The notes: a model not told the origin generated them from the letters alone. Positions 25,538-39,619 are shown, counted from the stretch's first letter. The stretch: 64,000 bases of DNA from Hymenolepis diminuta (GCA_900708905.1 CAADRB010000005.1:2447689-2511688), one strand, 5' to 3'. Translations and numbers: made by a program.

Positions 25538-28500
25538 ATGACTTCAGATGCAGTTACAAAATTTATGTTAAAGTCAACAAATTTTAAAATAGATGAAATA
25601 AAATCAAAGCTGAATTTGTTGGGTAGTGTTTATGAATATCTAAATCTGTCTAAGAGGGTGACAGAAAGGCGTATTATGAAAGTGCTTTGCAAGCGCTAAC
25701 AGACGGTAAAAGAAAAATTGTTGAGCTGAGGTTGGAAAATGCCTCGCTACGAAATACTTTACGAGAAAAGATGGCGGTTAGACTTGGCATAATCTTTTAT
25801 TTGCATTGTTAGGCTGATGAGCACATCATCAATCAAGTTTTTCAAACCAAACCTGAAGAGAGGGCTTTGTTCAGTAATAAAACCAGTGACGTATGTTTTT
25901 TCCATCGTACTAATTTTATAATAAAGTATTGTATTGTCTGTTAATAATATTGTAAAAAATATGCTAAATATAAATTATACCAAAAATGTATTAATGTTAA
26001 ATGATTTCTTTGAAGGAAGCCCTTACAACAATGGACTATCATACATGTGATGCTATGAAAAAGCTCAATGCTTTAAAACACCAGACGAATAAGAAAATTG
26101 AGAGTCTTAACGAACTAAAGCGCAAGTATTGTGAAACTTATGATGCTAAAATACAACTGGATAATTACATGAATGCCGGTGAATTGGGGAGCGAGTTGAG
26201 AGCTCTAGATAACCGACTTGATAAAGCAAAACTGAAATGTGAGGAAGCCGATCATATTTACCGAGCATATAAGGAAATCAAAAACAAATTAGTTGAGGAG
26301 CAGCTAACTTTCCCCGCCTGTTTAGAAAATCTGGAAAATCAAATTAAAGAATCCAAAAAGGAGCTTGACAAGATTCTAAGAATGCACAATGACGCCTTAT
26401 TGGCTAAAGAATCAGCAAAGCAGGAATTGAGATACAGAGAAGAAGTAAACAGAAACGAACGGAAACGCCGAGAAAGTGAATTATCCGGATTGAAAAATGT
26501 GGCTGAAACACTGAAAAAAGAGGTTGATTTTAGCGAAAAGAAACGGGTATATTTAATCACTCTTAGAAATACTAGATATTAAACAACTTCGAAATTAGGG
26601 AGTTTTTCACATATTTAGATAACAGCAATTTCCTCGGAAGAAAAACACAGTTTAACTGCATCAAACGCAGTTGGACTGAAAGAGGAACAGTTGCAGAAAA
26701 TTAAACATTACGAAGAGATGTATCGTCAAATTCGTGACGTTACAGGCATTAAACATGTTACTAAAATGGTTGGCCGATTTGAATCCCAAATCGAAACTAT
26801 GAAACATTTGAATGACCTCAAAACTGAAGGAGAAAGCATAGTTATTGGACTGGAAAAGATGTTAAAGGACTTGAAATCTGAATTGGATGAACTGAAATAC
26901 ACGGGTGAAGCTGACTTAGAGAAGTAAGTATATCGTCGTATCAAATTCGTCTACTGATTGAATATAAGTAGCAACTGTATTTTGCAGTAAACAAAAGTTG
27001 GTAGAAGAATACAAAGTCAAAGTGAAGGAGATGACTGCCATGCGGGATTCCTTACGACACCAATTGAATGATTTAAGTGCTCTATTGGTTCGTTGCAAGG
27101 CTGCAATGGTGCACATATGCGACAGGTTGGAGGACATAGACGTGAGTATTCCAGAGCCTCAGACTTCAGATACTACCGTCGATCAGCCTATTTTGAAAAT
27201 GGAAGCCCTGTTATCGAGCAAAGAAAAATCAACTCGGGATAGTGATCAATCAGATCAAATTTTGGCCCTTATAAATCTTTGCTCAGAGAAAGTTAAAGCA
27301 CTGATGGAGTCGTTAGAGCATTATGACTACGAGGAAGAGATCTCCAAGATCCGTCTTTCCGAGGCAAGTCTATATCAGCTCTCTCAAATTTGATAGAATG
27401 TTGTAAGATAGTCATATCCCTACTATTTATTGATCTTTGCATAAACAACTGTCGATTGATGATTCTAGAAACAAACATTACTCACCACTGCTGAGGTAAG
27501 CATTGCGTTGCGTTGCGTTCTGGTTTGGTTCCCCGTAACTCATGCTACATAAATCACTTAACTAAATCTCGTGATGTCCCAGTTCTCCCGTTACAGCTCT
27601 TATTTAATTCCTTTGCAGTTCTTTGAATCGACCAAGGGTAAAATCCCAGAATTCAATTTGAGAGTCAATGTCCCGGATGTTGAAACGGGTGCTGCTGAAG
27701 GTTAGTTACCATTGTCATTATGCTTATTTGATATTAAAATGAAGTTCGTGTTAAAGATGAAAGGTGTTTAACAGTTAATATAATATTTATTGCAAGGAAA
27801 TTAAAGTGCAAATGAAAGGTTTCGGCAATGAAATTTCAGCCCTCAAGCAGTGCCTTAAGGCAATTTGAGGTATTTGAGCGTTAAATTTTACTGGAAATTA
27901 GTTTGAAGTCTAACGAATTGAAAATTACTCCCCATTTTCCTAATTTCCACAAGTCTCTTCTTTATTATCTGATAATAGAAGAGGTAAATACTATTACTAT
28001 ACAAATTTATGAGACTGGTCTGTCGCTCCTAGATAGACACCGTACAGTTAGTCATTCTATTTTATTTTCATCGCTTTTTTCACTCTCAGGGAACCAATTT
28101 GATCTAAATATCTTAAAGCTAGGCGACTTAGACAGACCAAATGCCATTTGTTATGACTCCAAATCGGCATTCATCATGGTCACTCTCTCTTATAAGTTTT
28201 TTTCTCGTTTCTTGATCAACAAAATAGCGGTGAGGTAGTTTTCTCGTATTTATTTCAATCAACAAAAGATCAATGTCTGTTTATACTTCATGTCAAGGTT
28301 TATTTACTCCAACACTTCTCTCTATTTCATTCTTATGCGGAAATCTTGACACCTTTAACCTTTACTACATATCACAAAGTTTGAATAAAATAGAATGCAG
28401 TAAATTTTCATAAATCAGTTCTTCAAATTTGATTATTCTAAATACTAGTAGGAACAATTGTAGCAGAGATATCGATTTTTAGAATCGGGATGTTAATAGG

Positions 28501-30719
28501 CCCGTAGAACTTTCAATTCGAAACTCAGGGTCGAAGGGTAGAAATTACGATCTGACCTCTTTGAGATTTCTCTAGTAATTGATCTCTTAAAAATTAATGG
28601 TTTCAGTTGGCCATGGATTGAGAATTTCACTCACAAAATGTATCATTTTCAATAGCCCCAGCTTAGATTGATTTATTCGGTTGGATATTTTTCAGTCCTA
28701 ACAATTCCCAAGCTTTTTATATAAGGTGATTTCAAAAACTCATCTTGAGAAGAGGGAGGACATGTGGAAAAAACCAACATCCGTTTACCACTCCTTTGAC
28801 TAAGAAACATCCAGTATCATTTCAGTCATTGGATTCATACCGAGGTTATCAAATCCGTAAAGTCTGATGTCTCAAATATTCGCATTTGCATTAGGCTACG
28901 ACTATAGATAGAATATAAAATTATCTTTGACTTTGTAACCTTGTTGGCGGCTTGCTATGACATTTTAATTAAAGAGACCACCTGGGGTGCTGTATCGATC
29001 GGACTAAACAAAGGTGTTAGCTACTAACACCCTAGTAATGTCCTGGAACCGGTCAACTACTAATTGGTCTGTCAAACTGTCTTGGGGCGGATTTCTCACT
29101 ATCGCGTGACGACGCATTAATATCAAAGACCGTGTTTCGTCGCGTCTGGTTGGTGGCGACTGGCAGCTGAATTAGTCAGACAGACTGATGATATTCCCCT
29201 GATGTGTGGAAATTTTGGTCTTGTGATGGCGACCAACTGATAATCCTACAGACTGTCGTAGGCATCCTGGTCTAAAATTTTCAAAAAGTTAACCCTATTC
29301 TGCCCTGTTTTAATATTCCGTTTACTTGACTGAATTCGTCATTTATCAAATCAATGCTTCCAAATTGCCACAATGGTACATAGCTCTCGAGATGAAAGTT
29401 TTCCGACGAAGGTTAAAATGAATCGGGTTGATCGTGGTCCAGAAATGTGTTGGCTCTCTTTCTATCTTTAATTTCTTTGTAATAAGTCCAAGCAAACACA
29501 CGTCTTTTCTATTGGAGTAGAGTTTTAAGCCACTGGATTCGAATGAAAGTTATTCTACTCAATTCCCTTTAGACTATGTAAATTTTGTATTTCAGAATAT
29601 AGGTGGAGGGGTTTGATAACTGCAGGAAGCATTCATCAGAAAACAAAAATTTCGATCAGCGAATGGCACTGGTTTGCAGGATGCTGCTTGATCATGCCGC
29701 CTGTTTTGAACGTAAATGTCTACACACGTACCTAACGCTTATCTTGGGGTTCAGAAGGGTAGCTTATCCATTTTCTGGGAAAACGCTTTCACTTATTATG
29801 GTTAACTAATAGTGTAATTTATCCTACTTAATTTCAACTAGGATGTTATCATTAGTATTAACCAGGATAACATAAAAGAAATGTTTTAATCGCGGAAAAA
29901 CGTCCGAGTACAATGGACAGTAAAGTCGTTTAAAAGGCATGGTGCAGATTCCAGTAAATAAAAAAGAGAAAGAACTGCGAAAATCTCGTTTTATTAGAAT
30001 TCTGCATTCACTGATCGAGATATCTACTTTAATTGTGCAATGAAAGTTCGAATTTTATGATTTGACTCGGAGATTCCTGGGTGAGTTCATGTTCAGAGTT
30101 TCACGACCAGTTCATTTAATTTAGTGATTGGTCATGTCACATCGGTAAACGAAAACACTAATAGATCGAAAGTACATAATAGAACCAGCCTGCGGTTGTA
30201 AAAGGAGATTTCCTAAAAAAAACTAATGAGAAAGTTCTCATTATCATACCATGTGTACAGTATTTTTTTACGACGAATGAAATATTTGAAATCCCTAGGA
30301 GCTTATGTAGAGGCAGGTAGTTATTCTCTAATTACTTGCATTGCTCATTCGCAGCATATTTAACGGAGAGAGAATTTGAGAGCTTAGGATAGAGGATATA
30401 CAAGTTTGAAAAAGTATGTGCAAACACTTTATTTACAATCAGTATTCAACGAGTTACCTCTTGTTGAGAATTAGAGTTTCAAATCGATAATCGATAATTA
30501 GTCCACTTTTGAATTACAAGACTTCATTAAGGTAGGCGCTATTCCTATTTGAATCATATAAATATCCTCAATTTGTTCTACTTAGACGATGGAAAGCCCT
30601 ACGATGATGAAGATGATGGGGTATTGAATCGCATTGCGCTAAAGAAACGGTCAGAACAACTTATCGAAATGCGGACCAAGAAAAGAGTTACTGGTGACAA
30701 AGGAAAGAAGGGTCGTTGA
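25538..30719 (+). CDS. ODAD3: Outer dynein arm-docking complex subunit 3 (CCDC151/ODAD3), complete, 9 exons
   Basis: ODAD3 anchors outer dynein arms to axonemal doublets in motile cilia and flagella. Exons: 25538-25622, 25655-25776, 25813-25890, 26016-26546, 26619-26923, 26988-27363, 27469-27495, 27619-27700, 30586-30719 (TGA); poly(A) signal AATAAA at 30791-30796. They join to 579 codons, close to the roughly 595 of human ODAD3. Family landmarks appear in order: [19 protein letters not shown] across the first junction, [53 protein letters not shown] and the acidic-then-basic end ([20 protein letters not shown]). Nearly all of it is charged heptad-like coiled coil. The start is the first ATG in frame before the conserved block. 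The two 5' introns are only 32 and 36 nt; one intron is GC-AG. Confidence 0.88.
27364..27468 (+). other. GC-AG intron of ODAD3
   Basis: After ...RLSE the genomic sequence reads GAG|gcaagt and ends gattctag. The donor matches the strong consensus typical of GC-AG introns. No nearby GT donor keeps the frame into the next 27-nt exon (AAA CAA ACA...), and retention reads into a stop after ten codons. Confidence 0.75.
27469..27495 (+). CDS. 27-nt phase-0 exon of ODAD3
   Basis: Nine codons (KQTLLTTAE) between acceptor ttctag and donor gtaagc, in phase 0 on both sides. Skipping it would keep the frame, so it may be a cassette. It bridges the coiled coil and the conserved [12 protein letters not shown] segment. 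Confidence 0.65.
27701..30585. other. Large last intron of ODAD3
   Basis: A 2.9-kb intron, far longer than the gene's other introns (32-125 nt). It contains a patch of higher G+C at about 28970-29280 with gtgttagctactaacac-type palindromes that may be a decayed repeat, but I could not match it elsewhere in the window. Open frame 29603-29809 has no recognisable content. Confidence 0.65.
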
Positions 30720-30790
30720 AGAAGTGAAAGATAAATATTCACTTCTATCAAAAGCAAAATAGTGGCACCGTCTCTTAAACCACATTATTA

Positions 30791-30796
30791 AATAAA
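30791..30796 (+). terminator. ODAD3 polyadenylation signal
   Basis: Canonical AATAAA 72 bases after the TGA stop, in an A-rich context. Confidence 0.7.
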
Positions 30797-33700
30797 ATAA
30801 TCGAGAAGAGATGTGTCTTGTTGGATTGGATAACAGGATTTACCACGGCGGGTCAAGTATAAACTAAAAGGGCATGGAAGTGAGGCCTAAATTACTGAAG
30901 TCTCCGAGTTTGTTTTGACAGCGTGGATGAGTCATAATATGGTACTTCAATGTCACTTTTAGAAAGCTTCGTCGGCTGCTATATCATAGAGAGCGTGACC
31001 AGCGTTTCACCCCTATCTCTGTCATCTCAGCCGCTTGATGACAAGGGTGATAGCTTACTCATTTTGCCGAAGTGGTAATTCAGCCTCTCTTTCTGTATCT
31101 GATAATCGTTTGAACAACAGCACCTAGCCTAACCAAACGTGGGTGTTGTCTAGACTATTTGGGATAGACAATTTGACTAGTTTAGTAATATTAAGAATGT
31201 TGTAATCAGAGGGAATTGCTTCTGGGGCTGCTCAGACAGATTACTGCCTATGTGTACTTATGGTGAAAGTGCTTCCCAACGATGTTTCTGATCGGGTGTT
31301 ACTGATTGTCTGCATGTTGGATTCCATGAAATCGTCTTTTTTACATAAACGAGACCTCAATGTGCAATTCAGAAATGGAGTTGAAACAATGAGAACAGAT
31401 TTCAAGTTTAAATGAATTTGAGAATATAAGAAAAATGAAATCATTAGGACTCAATTAAAACAGAACTAACGAGATACTACACAGAAGCACAAGTAAAATT
31501 GGGGATGCATGGCTCCGAAAGTTTAAAGTTTCAGAAACTTTGTGATTACCTATAGTCCAAGAAGAATTCATTAAGAAACAATCAAGTCCCAGATTGTTGA
31601 AAGAGTTGAATACGGTTAGGGTTTATTAAAGAAGCAAATTGACATTGAGAGTGATCATCAAAGAACTGAGATCATCAGTGTTGAGATGCAAAATCTATAT
31701 TAAATGGTTCGCACGATGCTTCGTTAGAGTTATTACCAAAAGTAATAAAAAATTACAATTCTAATTATGCAAAACGGCTGAAATCGGTTAACAGAGAGTC
31801 TTCTCAATGGTAGAGGGAAGGGGGCTAAAAAGATGCCAAGAGTAACTTCAAGGTATCAGAGTCTCACTACATTTGATGTTTGGATTCGGATTGTACAAAA
31901 TTTACTAAATGGGTAGTAAACATCCCGAAATCAAAAGTTCATAAATCGCCCCATGGATTGCTGTAAATGCTCCTCCGCGATGCCCGGTGCTCATTGACCA
32001 CTTTTTAATTAAGAAGGATCAGTTTCGCCACTTCAAGCCATTTTTCCGCTAATCGTTGACATGATAACATTTACAATTATAGTCCTGTTACGTTAAGTAA
32101 ACTAATTTTATCCTGCAATCGTAGAGATTAGAAGAAATCTTATCATCTTATATAGTAATATCATCTTATTACTAAATGTGAGAGTGACACCACCACCAAA
32201 TCAAATAAAAGTAGTCAGTTCGGGATATAGGCTTTCTTTTGAGATGGATGAAGTGCAGGATTAAGAAATCGCAAACAATCCAAACCCTACCTCTTTGAAA
32301 CCAGAATCTACTAAAATATTTGTCCACCTGTCTTGAACTCTATTAATAATATCAAGAAATGACGTTTTAAAAGAACACCTAACCTGCAGCTGAAGCAATG
32401 TAGAAATCATGGTTCTAATTGCTCCTGAATTGCTCCTTCTTACTTCTCCCGTTGGTAAATGTTGTATTGAAAGCTATTTACTCGCTGTCCAAACTGTATC
32501 TTCTGATCTAGTAGACTAAATACTTTTATGCCTTTACATATTCTCACCGATTTAAGTTCCATTTCGAACAAAATTTCTAAAAAACCCGTAGTTGAGTCCA
32601 AGGCAAGCCAAATTTGAGAATTTTATTTAAGGTATGAAAGCAGGTTAAAAGAATAAGCATTTCATTAAGATGTATTTGCTGTGACATTCTTCGCAATACT
32701 AGAAAGATACTTTGATTTCAACCAAAATTTCATGCCATATTGGGAAAATTGGTATTTTCCTTTTAGGGCAGTCTCTCTTTATCCTTTGCCTTGCCGTTGA
32801 CTAATGTTTACACTAATTTGTCTGTTCGGCCTTTTGTAGTTAGAATTTTCTTTTCGCAATGTCCAGAATTCAAATAGTAACAGTCATTTCGTCAGAAAAT
32901 ACCAGAAAAAAAAGAATTTACATTTTAAGATACGAAAATTGCGCTAACACAATGCGAATTAGTTCAAACATATCGACTCCGTAGAAACAAATGAGCATAA
33001 TTAATCTGCAAGGGCGTAATACATAAATGCAACTCATACGCTTAAGTGGTTCCCTTCCCACATTCATCCGCGCATAATCGTGAATGAATTCTCTCAGTCT
33101 TTGTTGAGCCGGAACATAATAATCTTTAACAAATAATCAGTTGAGTTTAAATTAGTCGAAAGTAGTTAGTATTATCATCTTTTCTAGGCGCCGAAGTGTT
33201 TTAGTGGAGCTGATGGTAACAGGAATCCGGGTGTCAAGAAGAAGACGTCTGCACGGAAAGGGCAAGTTTTAATCATGAAATATGATAACATAAGCTCCCC
33301 TTGAGAAGCATGAACACATCCGTGAGAGTCACTGGCCACTTAAAGTGACAACTACAAATATAGGAAGTAGGTTGACTAAAAGAAAATGGAGATGGTCTTC
33401 CAACCGATAGTCCACGTTGTACAATCATATGAAAACTTGTCACCCATGTTTTTCTCACGAAGAGCAAAATTATGAAAAAGAAGGATAAGTCTAGAGAACT
33501 TCTACTTGGGGAAGCACCTGACTTAATAATTCCAGAGCTCAAATTAAGTAGGATTTCCCTGATGTCCTGACTCCCAGTTCTACTGCCTAATCTGCAATTC
33601 CTTCCTAAAATGTGGACTTACTCCCGCGAACTTTATGGGCCTTCACTTCCTACGGGTTTGGACGTTTCCCATGATGAAAAGTTGTGAAGTATTTTTGCAC

Positions 33701-36700
33701 TCCCATGGTAAATAAATGAAGAAATTTTGAGATGAGGTCTCACAGCAGGTAAGGTCCGGGTAGGTTAGTTCAACACACTCCGATTATAACCTAAAAGGTA
33801 GCCTTTTTTTGCCTTTTGATTATGTGACTAACTTGACGGTTGGTCATACCGTTTGAATAAAAGTTTACATTTAATAGCCAATGCAGAGCGATGATACTGG
33901 CAAATATGATTTTAACAGCCGTGTTCGCTAGAGTTCACTCAGGGTGAAATCTAATAGTGAAGCCAAAATAATATTTAAAGTCCAAATGTTTTGAAATAAT
34001 TACCCTTTGTTCAATTCAAGTTATTATTAGGATAAAATTGACGAAACCATCAGAATAATTTTTAACATTAAAGATAAAAAATGACAGCGAGCTGTCAAAA
34101 TTAGTCTCGTTTCTCAGCCGATTTTTTCATCTCCTACCCAAAATTGTCAGATAAGGCGACTACTCATAGGCGAAAACAAAGCATATATGCCCTGATGACT
34201 TTGTCATTCTGACCGTTGCCATGTCGAAACTTGAAAAAATGTCTCCATTTTAAATTCTGATAAAATCAGTCATAGTAACTAATTTGAAATATTCTTATCA
34301 AATCGCTTTGAAAAACAACTAAGTTAATTAATTTAATTAAAGTAAAATTAAGCCACAGAGTTTGTGCAGGAAGATGGAATGTTTTGAGAATTCACGTACT
34401 TAAGAAATGGGGAATTTGGAGATTAAGAATAGTAATATAAAGAAATTAATAAAGAAACGTTAATGAGAAATAACAAAAGTCGATAACACAAACACACGGC
34501 CTTGTAATCATGCAACCATCCAAAATTTAAAAATTTCTCAATTCCAGGTGTTAGATTTCTTTCACTTTCAAGCAAATTTGAAAAATTTGAATGTAAACCA
34601 ACATCTAGTAAAATTTTCACCCTATTGACCTTCGAACTAAGCCCCATTTGAGGGTAAACGTTTTCAAATATCAACTAAAAATGGTTTTAAGATCAAAGAA
34701 CCATCGGTTAGAGAAATTTTTACTTTTGATACCAAATTCTTCGATGTTTACCAAACATAATGTTACGATATTCCATTTTTGTCATGTTTTGATATATACT
34801 ATCCTTTTCCTTTAGTCAGATAGATGATATGACAATTAATTAACTCTAAAAGGAAACCGTTTTTCAGCAGTCTCTCTGATTTCGCGAAACCCATATAGTG
34901 TCGCTATTATGGCACCTACCAACCCTGGAATCGTATTGATGAATCTCGAACGAATGAACTCTGAAATGACAGGAACTACCGGTACACCACTGGTGCTCAA
35001 CTTTAGAGGAGATATTTTGAAAATAATTAATATTAAACCAATGTCATTATAATTGAGTTCCTTCGATAAGCAATAGATCTCCGTTTGAATCATACCTATT
35101 TATAAAATCTGTCATGTTTATAATAAAAACTTCCAGAATATAAAAAGGGCATTAAATGAATGAATGAAATGTATTGAGATTGACAAATAATCGCATAAAA
35201 TTTATATTAAAAAATAATTTTTTGGGGATGGAATTTTAAAGAACGCGCAGTGGATGAAAAATTAATCAGACAAAAATCGATACGCGCATACAGACGCACC
35301 AAAGCAGGGCAGCGACGCTTCTGAGTCATAACCCTTGATAGGCCATTCTCGGTAAGTCATACAATTCTTCTAATCTTTCTGGTTTTCAAAGGGGAAAGCT
35401 AAAGTCCATTTAATTACAAATCCCATTCTTAAGCTCCACTCAAGCAAGCAGTGAGTATGTTTTTATGCCCAAGATTTAGACGAGAGCAATACAGTAATAG
35501 GCCTACAATTAGACATTGAGCTATAAAACTCAGTGTGTCGTACTTAGATTAAAGTGACCGCCGTCGTTAGCCGGAGCTTAAACAAACAAACACAATCTCT
35601 CTAATGCACAAGGCACAATGAAGTGACTGTATATTTGCGTAGTTACAGAGGGCTTTAAAATGGCACCGTTTTCGGACAAAATCTAATTGCCATTAGGTTG
35701 TTAAATGGATTAGCCGGTGTAAATAGGTGCCATTCTGACAATCTGTTTGAAGAAAGGGGAAAAAATTTGGTTTTAGGAAATAATTTATCGGATTAGTCAC
35801 AGAAGGTGTTTTTTTCTACTAAGGAGATCCAAGGATGTGTACATTATTTCCAGGACGGAGTCTAGGAAACAGTTTCTCTCAAGGAAATTACCATAAATGT
35901 TGACACCCAGTCTCTTCCCCATTAATGTAATGAACACAAGGATGAATAACATCATTCGACTTTCATCAGTGACCAGTAATTTAACCGATAATTTTTTTCT
36001 GAGTAAATGAACTAAATAGGAATTTTCAGCCTATCCTGGTAGATTAAAGACAAAGAAACTAACAGAATTGCAAAATTCCGTCTTTCGATTTCGAGTTCTA
36101 ATAGTCCGTCTACTTCTTTATATCAATAATTATTACTAACATTAAAAAATTCAATATTATGATCGTTGAACAGGCAAAGAGAGAATTATTTTGATAGTCT
36201 AATTAAAGCAGAATTCTATAACTGGTGAGCCTTATTAATGTGCTCTCCTCATTTGCTATTCATTAGGTCGAAGAGATAAATAAGTAAATAACACGTAGCT
36301 CGACGAACAATATAATGATGTCAGTTTGGAGATGGTCACATGGTAGTGGGAATAACAACACACTATCCGAAGTAAACACATCGCCAATTGTAATTCATAG
36401 ACTTTATCCACTGAAGTGTTTGTTTGTGCTCTCCCTATACTGTTAATGATAATCTTTGAAAACTTGAGGAAGTATCACATCAAGTGTCTTCAATTCCAGT
36501 CATTAAATCCTACCCCACTCCTTTTAGCAATGCTATTCTTTTTGGAGACCAAATTTTGAAAAACATGATCATTTGAATAGTTTGATATAATAAGTTTGGA
36601 TAAGTTGTACTGCGCTTTGAGCTCCTTTAGTATAGGTCACATAGAGGCTGGAACCTGTTTTTCACAGAGCTAGACCGAATTTCTTTGCTACCATTTTCCA

Positions 36701-39613
36701 TGAATTACAACCGCAGTGAAGTCTAAATAATGAACTGCGCAGTTCTGTCAGTTGTGCTCTAATTTTCAGTGCATGAGATGGCGAGAGAGTTTGCCTTATA
36801 GGACACAGTAGATTTCCCCACTACTCAGTTGGTGTAACTTAACAGATCTAAATAGCAGGTCACTTCGTACATACAAAAGAGCTGAATCAATAGACTACGA
36901 GAATACATTTTCTTTTTCACTGTAAAAAACTATTTGTGTACCCCATACCCACTATTGGTATAACCTACAATCTCTCCAACGAACTGGTTTTCGTTCATAA
37001 TTTCGCCAAAAATCTATTTATAATGCACCGAGATGGATCTCCTTAGAATAGGAGAGGTCATAACTTCTGAGGTCTAAACATCCATACCTCTATGTGGATG
37101 TAAATCATTGCTGTATATAACATTGAAATAAAATTTTTCTTCGTTCGTTTTATGAGTGTCAATACCAGGTGCTCAACCAAATGTCATATTTCCTCTCTAA
37201 TACGAGGGTTCGATAATGTTGAAATAGTGAGAATGAGGGTATTACAGAGGCTATTTGGAATATTGCAGAAATAAAGTCAATCATTCCGTTAGTTCATTTA
37301 ATGTTACTACAAAATATTTTCACAACGCATTCATCAACAGTCATGAAGGATATATTTATCATGTTATATCACTTAGTATTTTCAAATAACTAAATCCTTA
37401 TTCGAACACAGGACATGTCTGGACTTGAACCGCAAAACTACACATTATTCAAATCAAATGTCAGTCCATAGGTTAGAAATTTCTTCAACCGGAGATATGG
37501 GGACATTGTGTGGACTCTTGAGATAATTATAAGGTGAATAATAATTAAATGACAGTATGGAGTTATAAAACATCATTATATAAAGTTACCATTACCTATT
37601 CTCTAACTTACATTACCGTTTTACAAAATGCAAATCAAACAAGAGAGTGTATAGATTGATTCTTTTGGAATGGGGTGAGACTTTGATCTCTGGCAATCGA
37701 AACTTCTCCTTTGAAGTTTATTCGTTACCAAACCCAACAAAGATAGTGCATTGATAGTCATTTTAAATTTTCCGTCAGAGCTAACCAATATCTTTCCTCA
37801 GAAAAGTTTGAAAATGTTTTCCCTCTTCAAATGGACTGACAGAAATGGGTAATTAAAGTTTGTATTAAAATACGAATCGAAAAATGGAGACCCTCAATAA
37901 AGCATCCGCCGAAGATAATGAATAGATAATATCTTAATAATCCTTTTATTACAAAAAAATTTTAATCTCCGAAAATTTTGCACAGATGCAATCAGCGATC
38001 ACATCTCCTTTGTTGAAGCATTTCCTGCTTTTGTTTAAATAAAATTCTCACACAATCAAATTATTGTTAATTTTTCTTACATTTTCATACTTTTTAAATA
38101 AAAATGTAAGATTTTAAGCAGTTTCAAAATCGGACATTCAGCGGGTAGTTATGAGAATAAATTTTGATTAGAATCGCCGAGAATGAAAGGAGGGAGAATA
38201 ATTATCCTATACCCCCAAAGCTGGTTGCTGAATCAGCCAAACGCGCCAGCTCGTTCAGCTTCCCATTTCTCACTTGATCCGAAAGTGAAAACCTGCAATT
38301 TCACCCCAGCACATTTTCTCACATAAAACAGGGGCAGAGGAGTAGGCGGAAGTGGGAAAATTGGAGTGATTTATCTCCGTGGTCGCTCCTGATACTGCAT
38401 CTATGGTATGTTGTCGCAGACTGACTGTAGTCAGCCAACACAACAGTTGTCCAAAACAGACTGGCTCTCATTAGCGGCTTCCGGCTCTTTCGTCGAAATA
38501 AATCGCGTCTATGTAACTCGTATAGCAAATGAAAGGGCATAATATATGATATATTAATTTGGGGAAGAAAGTGTACAAGTAAGACTAGGCTAGATAGTTA
38601 GTCATTTATTTAAATCATCCAAGGGGAATAAGAATTCCAGAAACTTATTCAAAGTAATCCGAAGTATTAAAGTAAAATTCGTCTATTTATTTATAAGGCC
38701 ATTCGGACAAGCGGATGCACAGCCTTAATATATCAATTTTAGGGAAAGGGTGGGAATAATTTTGCCAATGGGATTTGTGATTGTTGCTTGTTTATTACTT
38801 AAAGTACATCGAATTCATTAACCAAATTCAATTTATTCCAGATAACATTCTTCCGCACTTACGAGGATAAGCGTATTTATGTACTTGAGCTCTTATTAGA
38901 TGTATTGAAGTGATATGACCGACAATCACGAATGGGCTATTAGATTAGCATCTAGATACCCTTCAGTGAACTAAAGGCTGGCAGAGTACAACAACTTTTC
39001 ATGAAATCGGAAAACCAGCGCTGAGTTGGACTACGGATGTGTAGGAAAACCGTAAAGGAGAGAAGAAAAGAGAAGGGGGTAGGAACAGAAATTGGGAATT
39101 GAAAGGGAAGAGAAAATAAGTGCCCGCTGACCGATTGGAACCAGGATTGTGATAAAAAGGACAAATTGAGTTGACTACTTTTGGTTTGTTGTTCGTCAAA
39201 TGAGCTACCAATAAAAATCATCGTCTGGCAATCAGAACAGGGCAGAGTTATGAGTCAGCACGGTAAAATTCTACATTAGAATTTTGAAATTTAAGTTAGG
39301 AAGATTAGAATCTTGCATTGAGATAATATGAGTATCTTTGGCTAGCTAGACTTTTAGTCACCCAATCAATCCCATCTTTGGACAACTCTATTAATCCTTG
39401 CTTTTGAATGGTTCTTTGTGATTTCTTTGCTTTTTCATGCGAAATAATAGTCATTCCTTATTAAGATTACAAAATCCGAAGTAATTAATTGTCCATCTAC
39501 ACCGATGTCCAGTTGGGACATTAAATGTGAAATACAATACGTTTGCGTGGAGATAAATAATGTGGATGTAACTTGAGAAAAAAATATTTCATCAACGCCC
39601 ACAGCTTATATAG
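30797..39613. other. Gene-poor spacer
   Basis: About 8.8 kb of A+T-rich sequence between the ODAD3 3' end and the unknown - strand gene. I see one possible SINE fragment (30971-31090), a higher-G+C patch at about 38210-38540, and isolated open frames (for example 34836-35093 on -, with a hydrophobic stretch) whose coding status I cannot establish. Confidence 0.5.
30971..31090. repeat. Possible SINE-like fragment
   Basis: atctctgtcatctcagccgc resembles atctctgtcatggcagccga in the SINE copy at 13917-14130, and gaccagcg occurs nearby. Only a short stretch agrees, so this is tentative. Confidence 0.3.
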
Positions 39614-39619
39614 TTTATT
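39614..39619 (-). terminator. Polyadenylation signal of the unrecognised - strand gene
   Basis: AATAAA on the - strand (TTTATT on +), 76 bases beyond the TGA at 39696-39698. Confidence 0.5.

Noticed and set aside
34423..34674. - strand frame MIFENVYPQMGLSSK...
   Set aside because: Length and composition fit chance in A+T-rich DNA; no splice or poly(A) support and no recognisable motif.
37410..37470. tRNA-like B box (gcggttcaagtcc on the - strand)
   Set aside because: The flanking bases do not form a T stem, and no acceptor stem or anticodon arm could be drawn.
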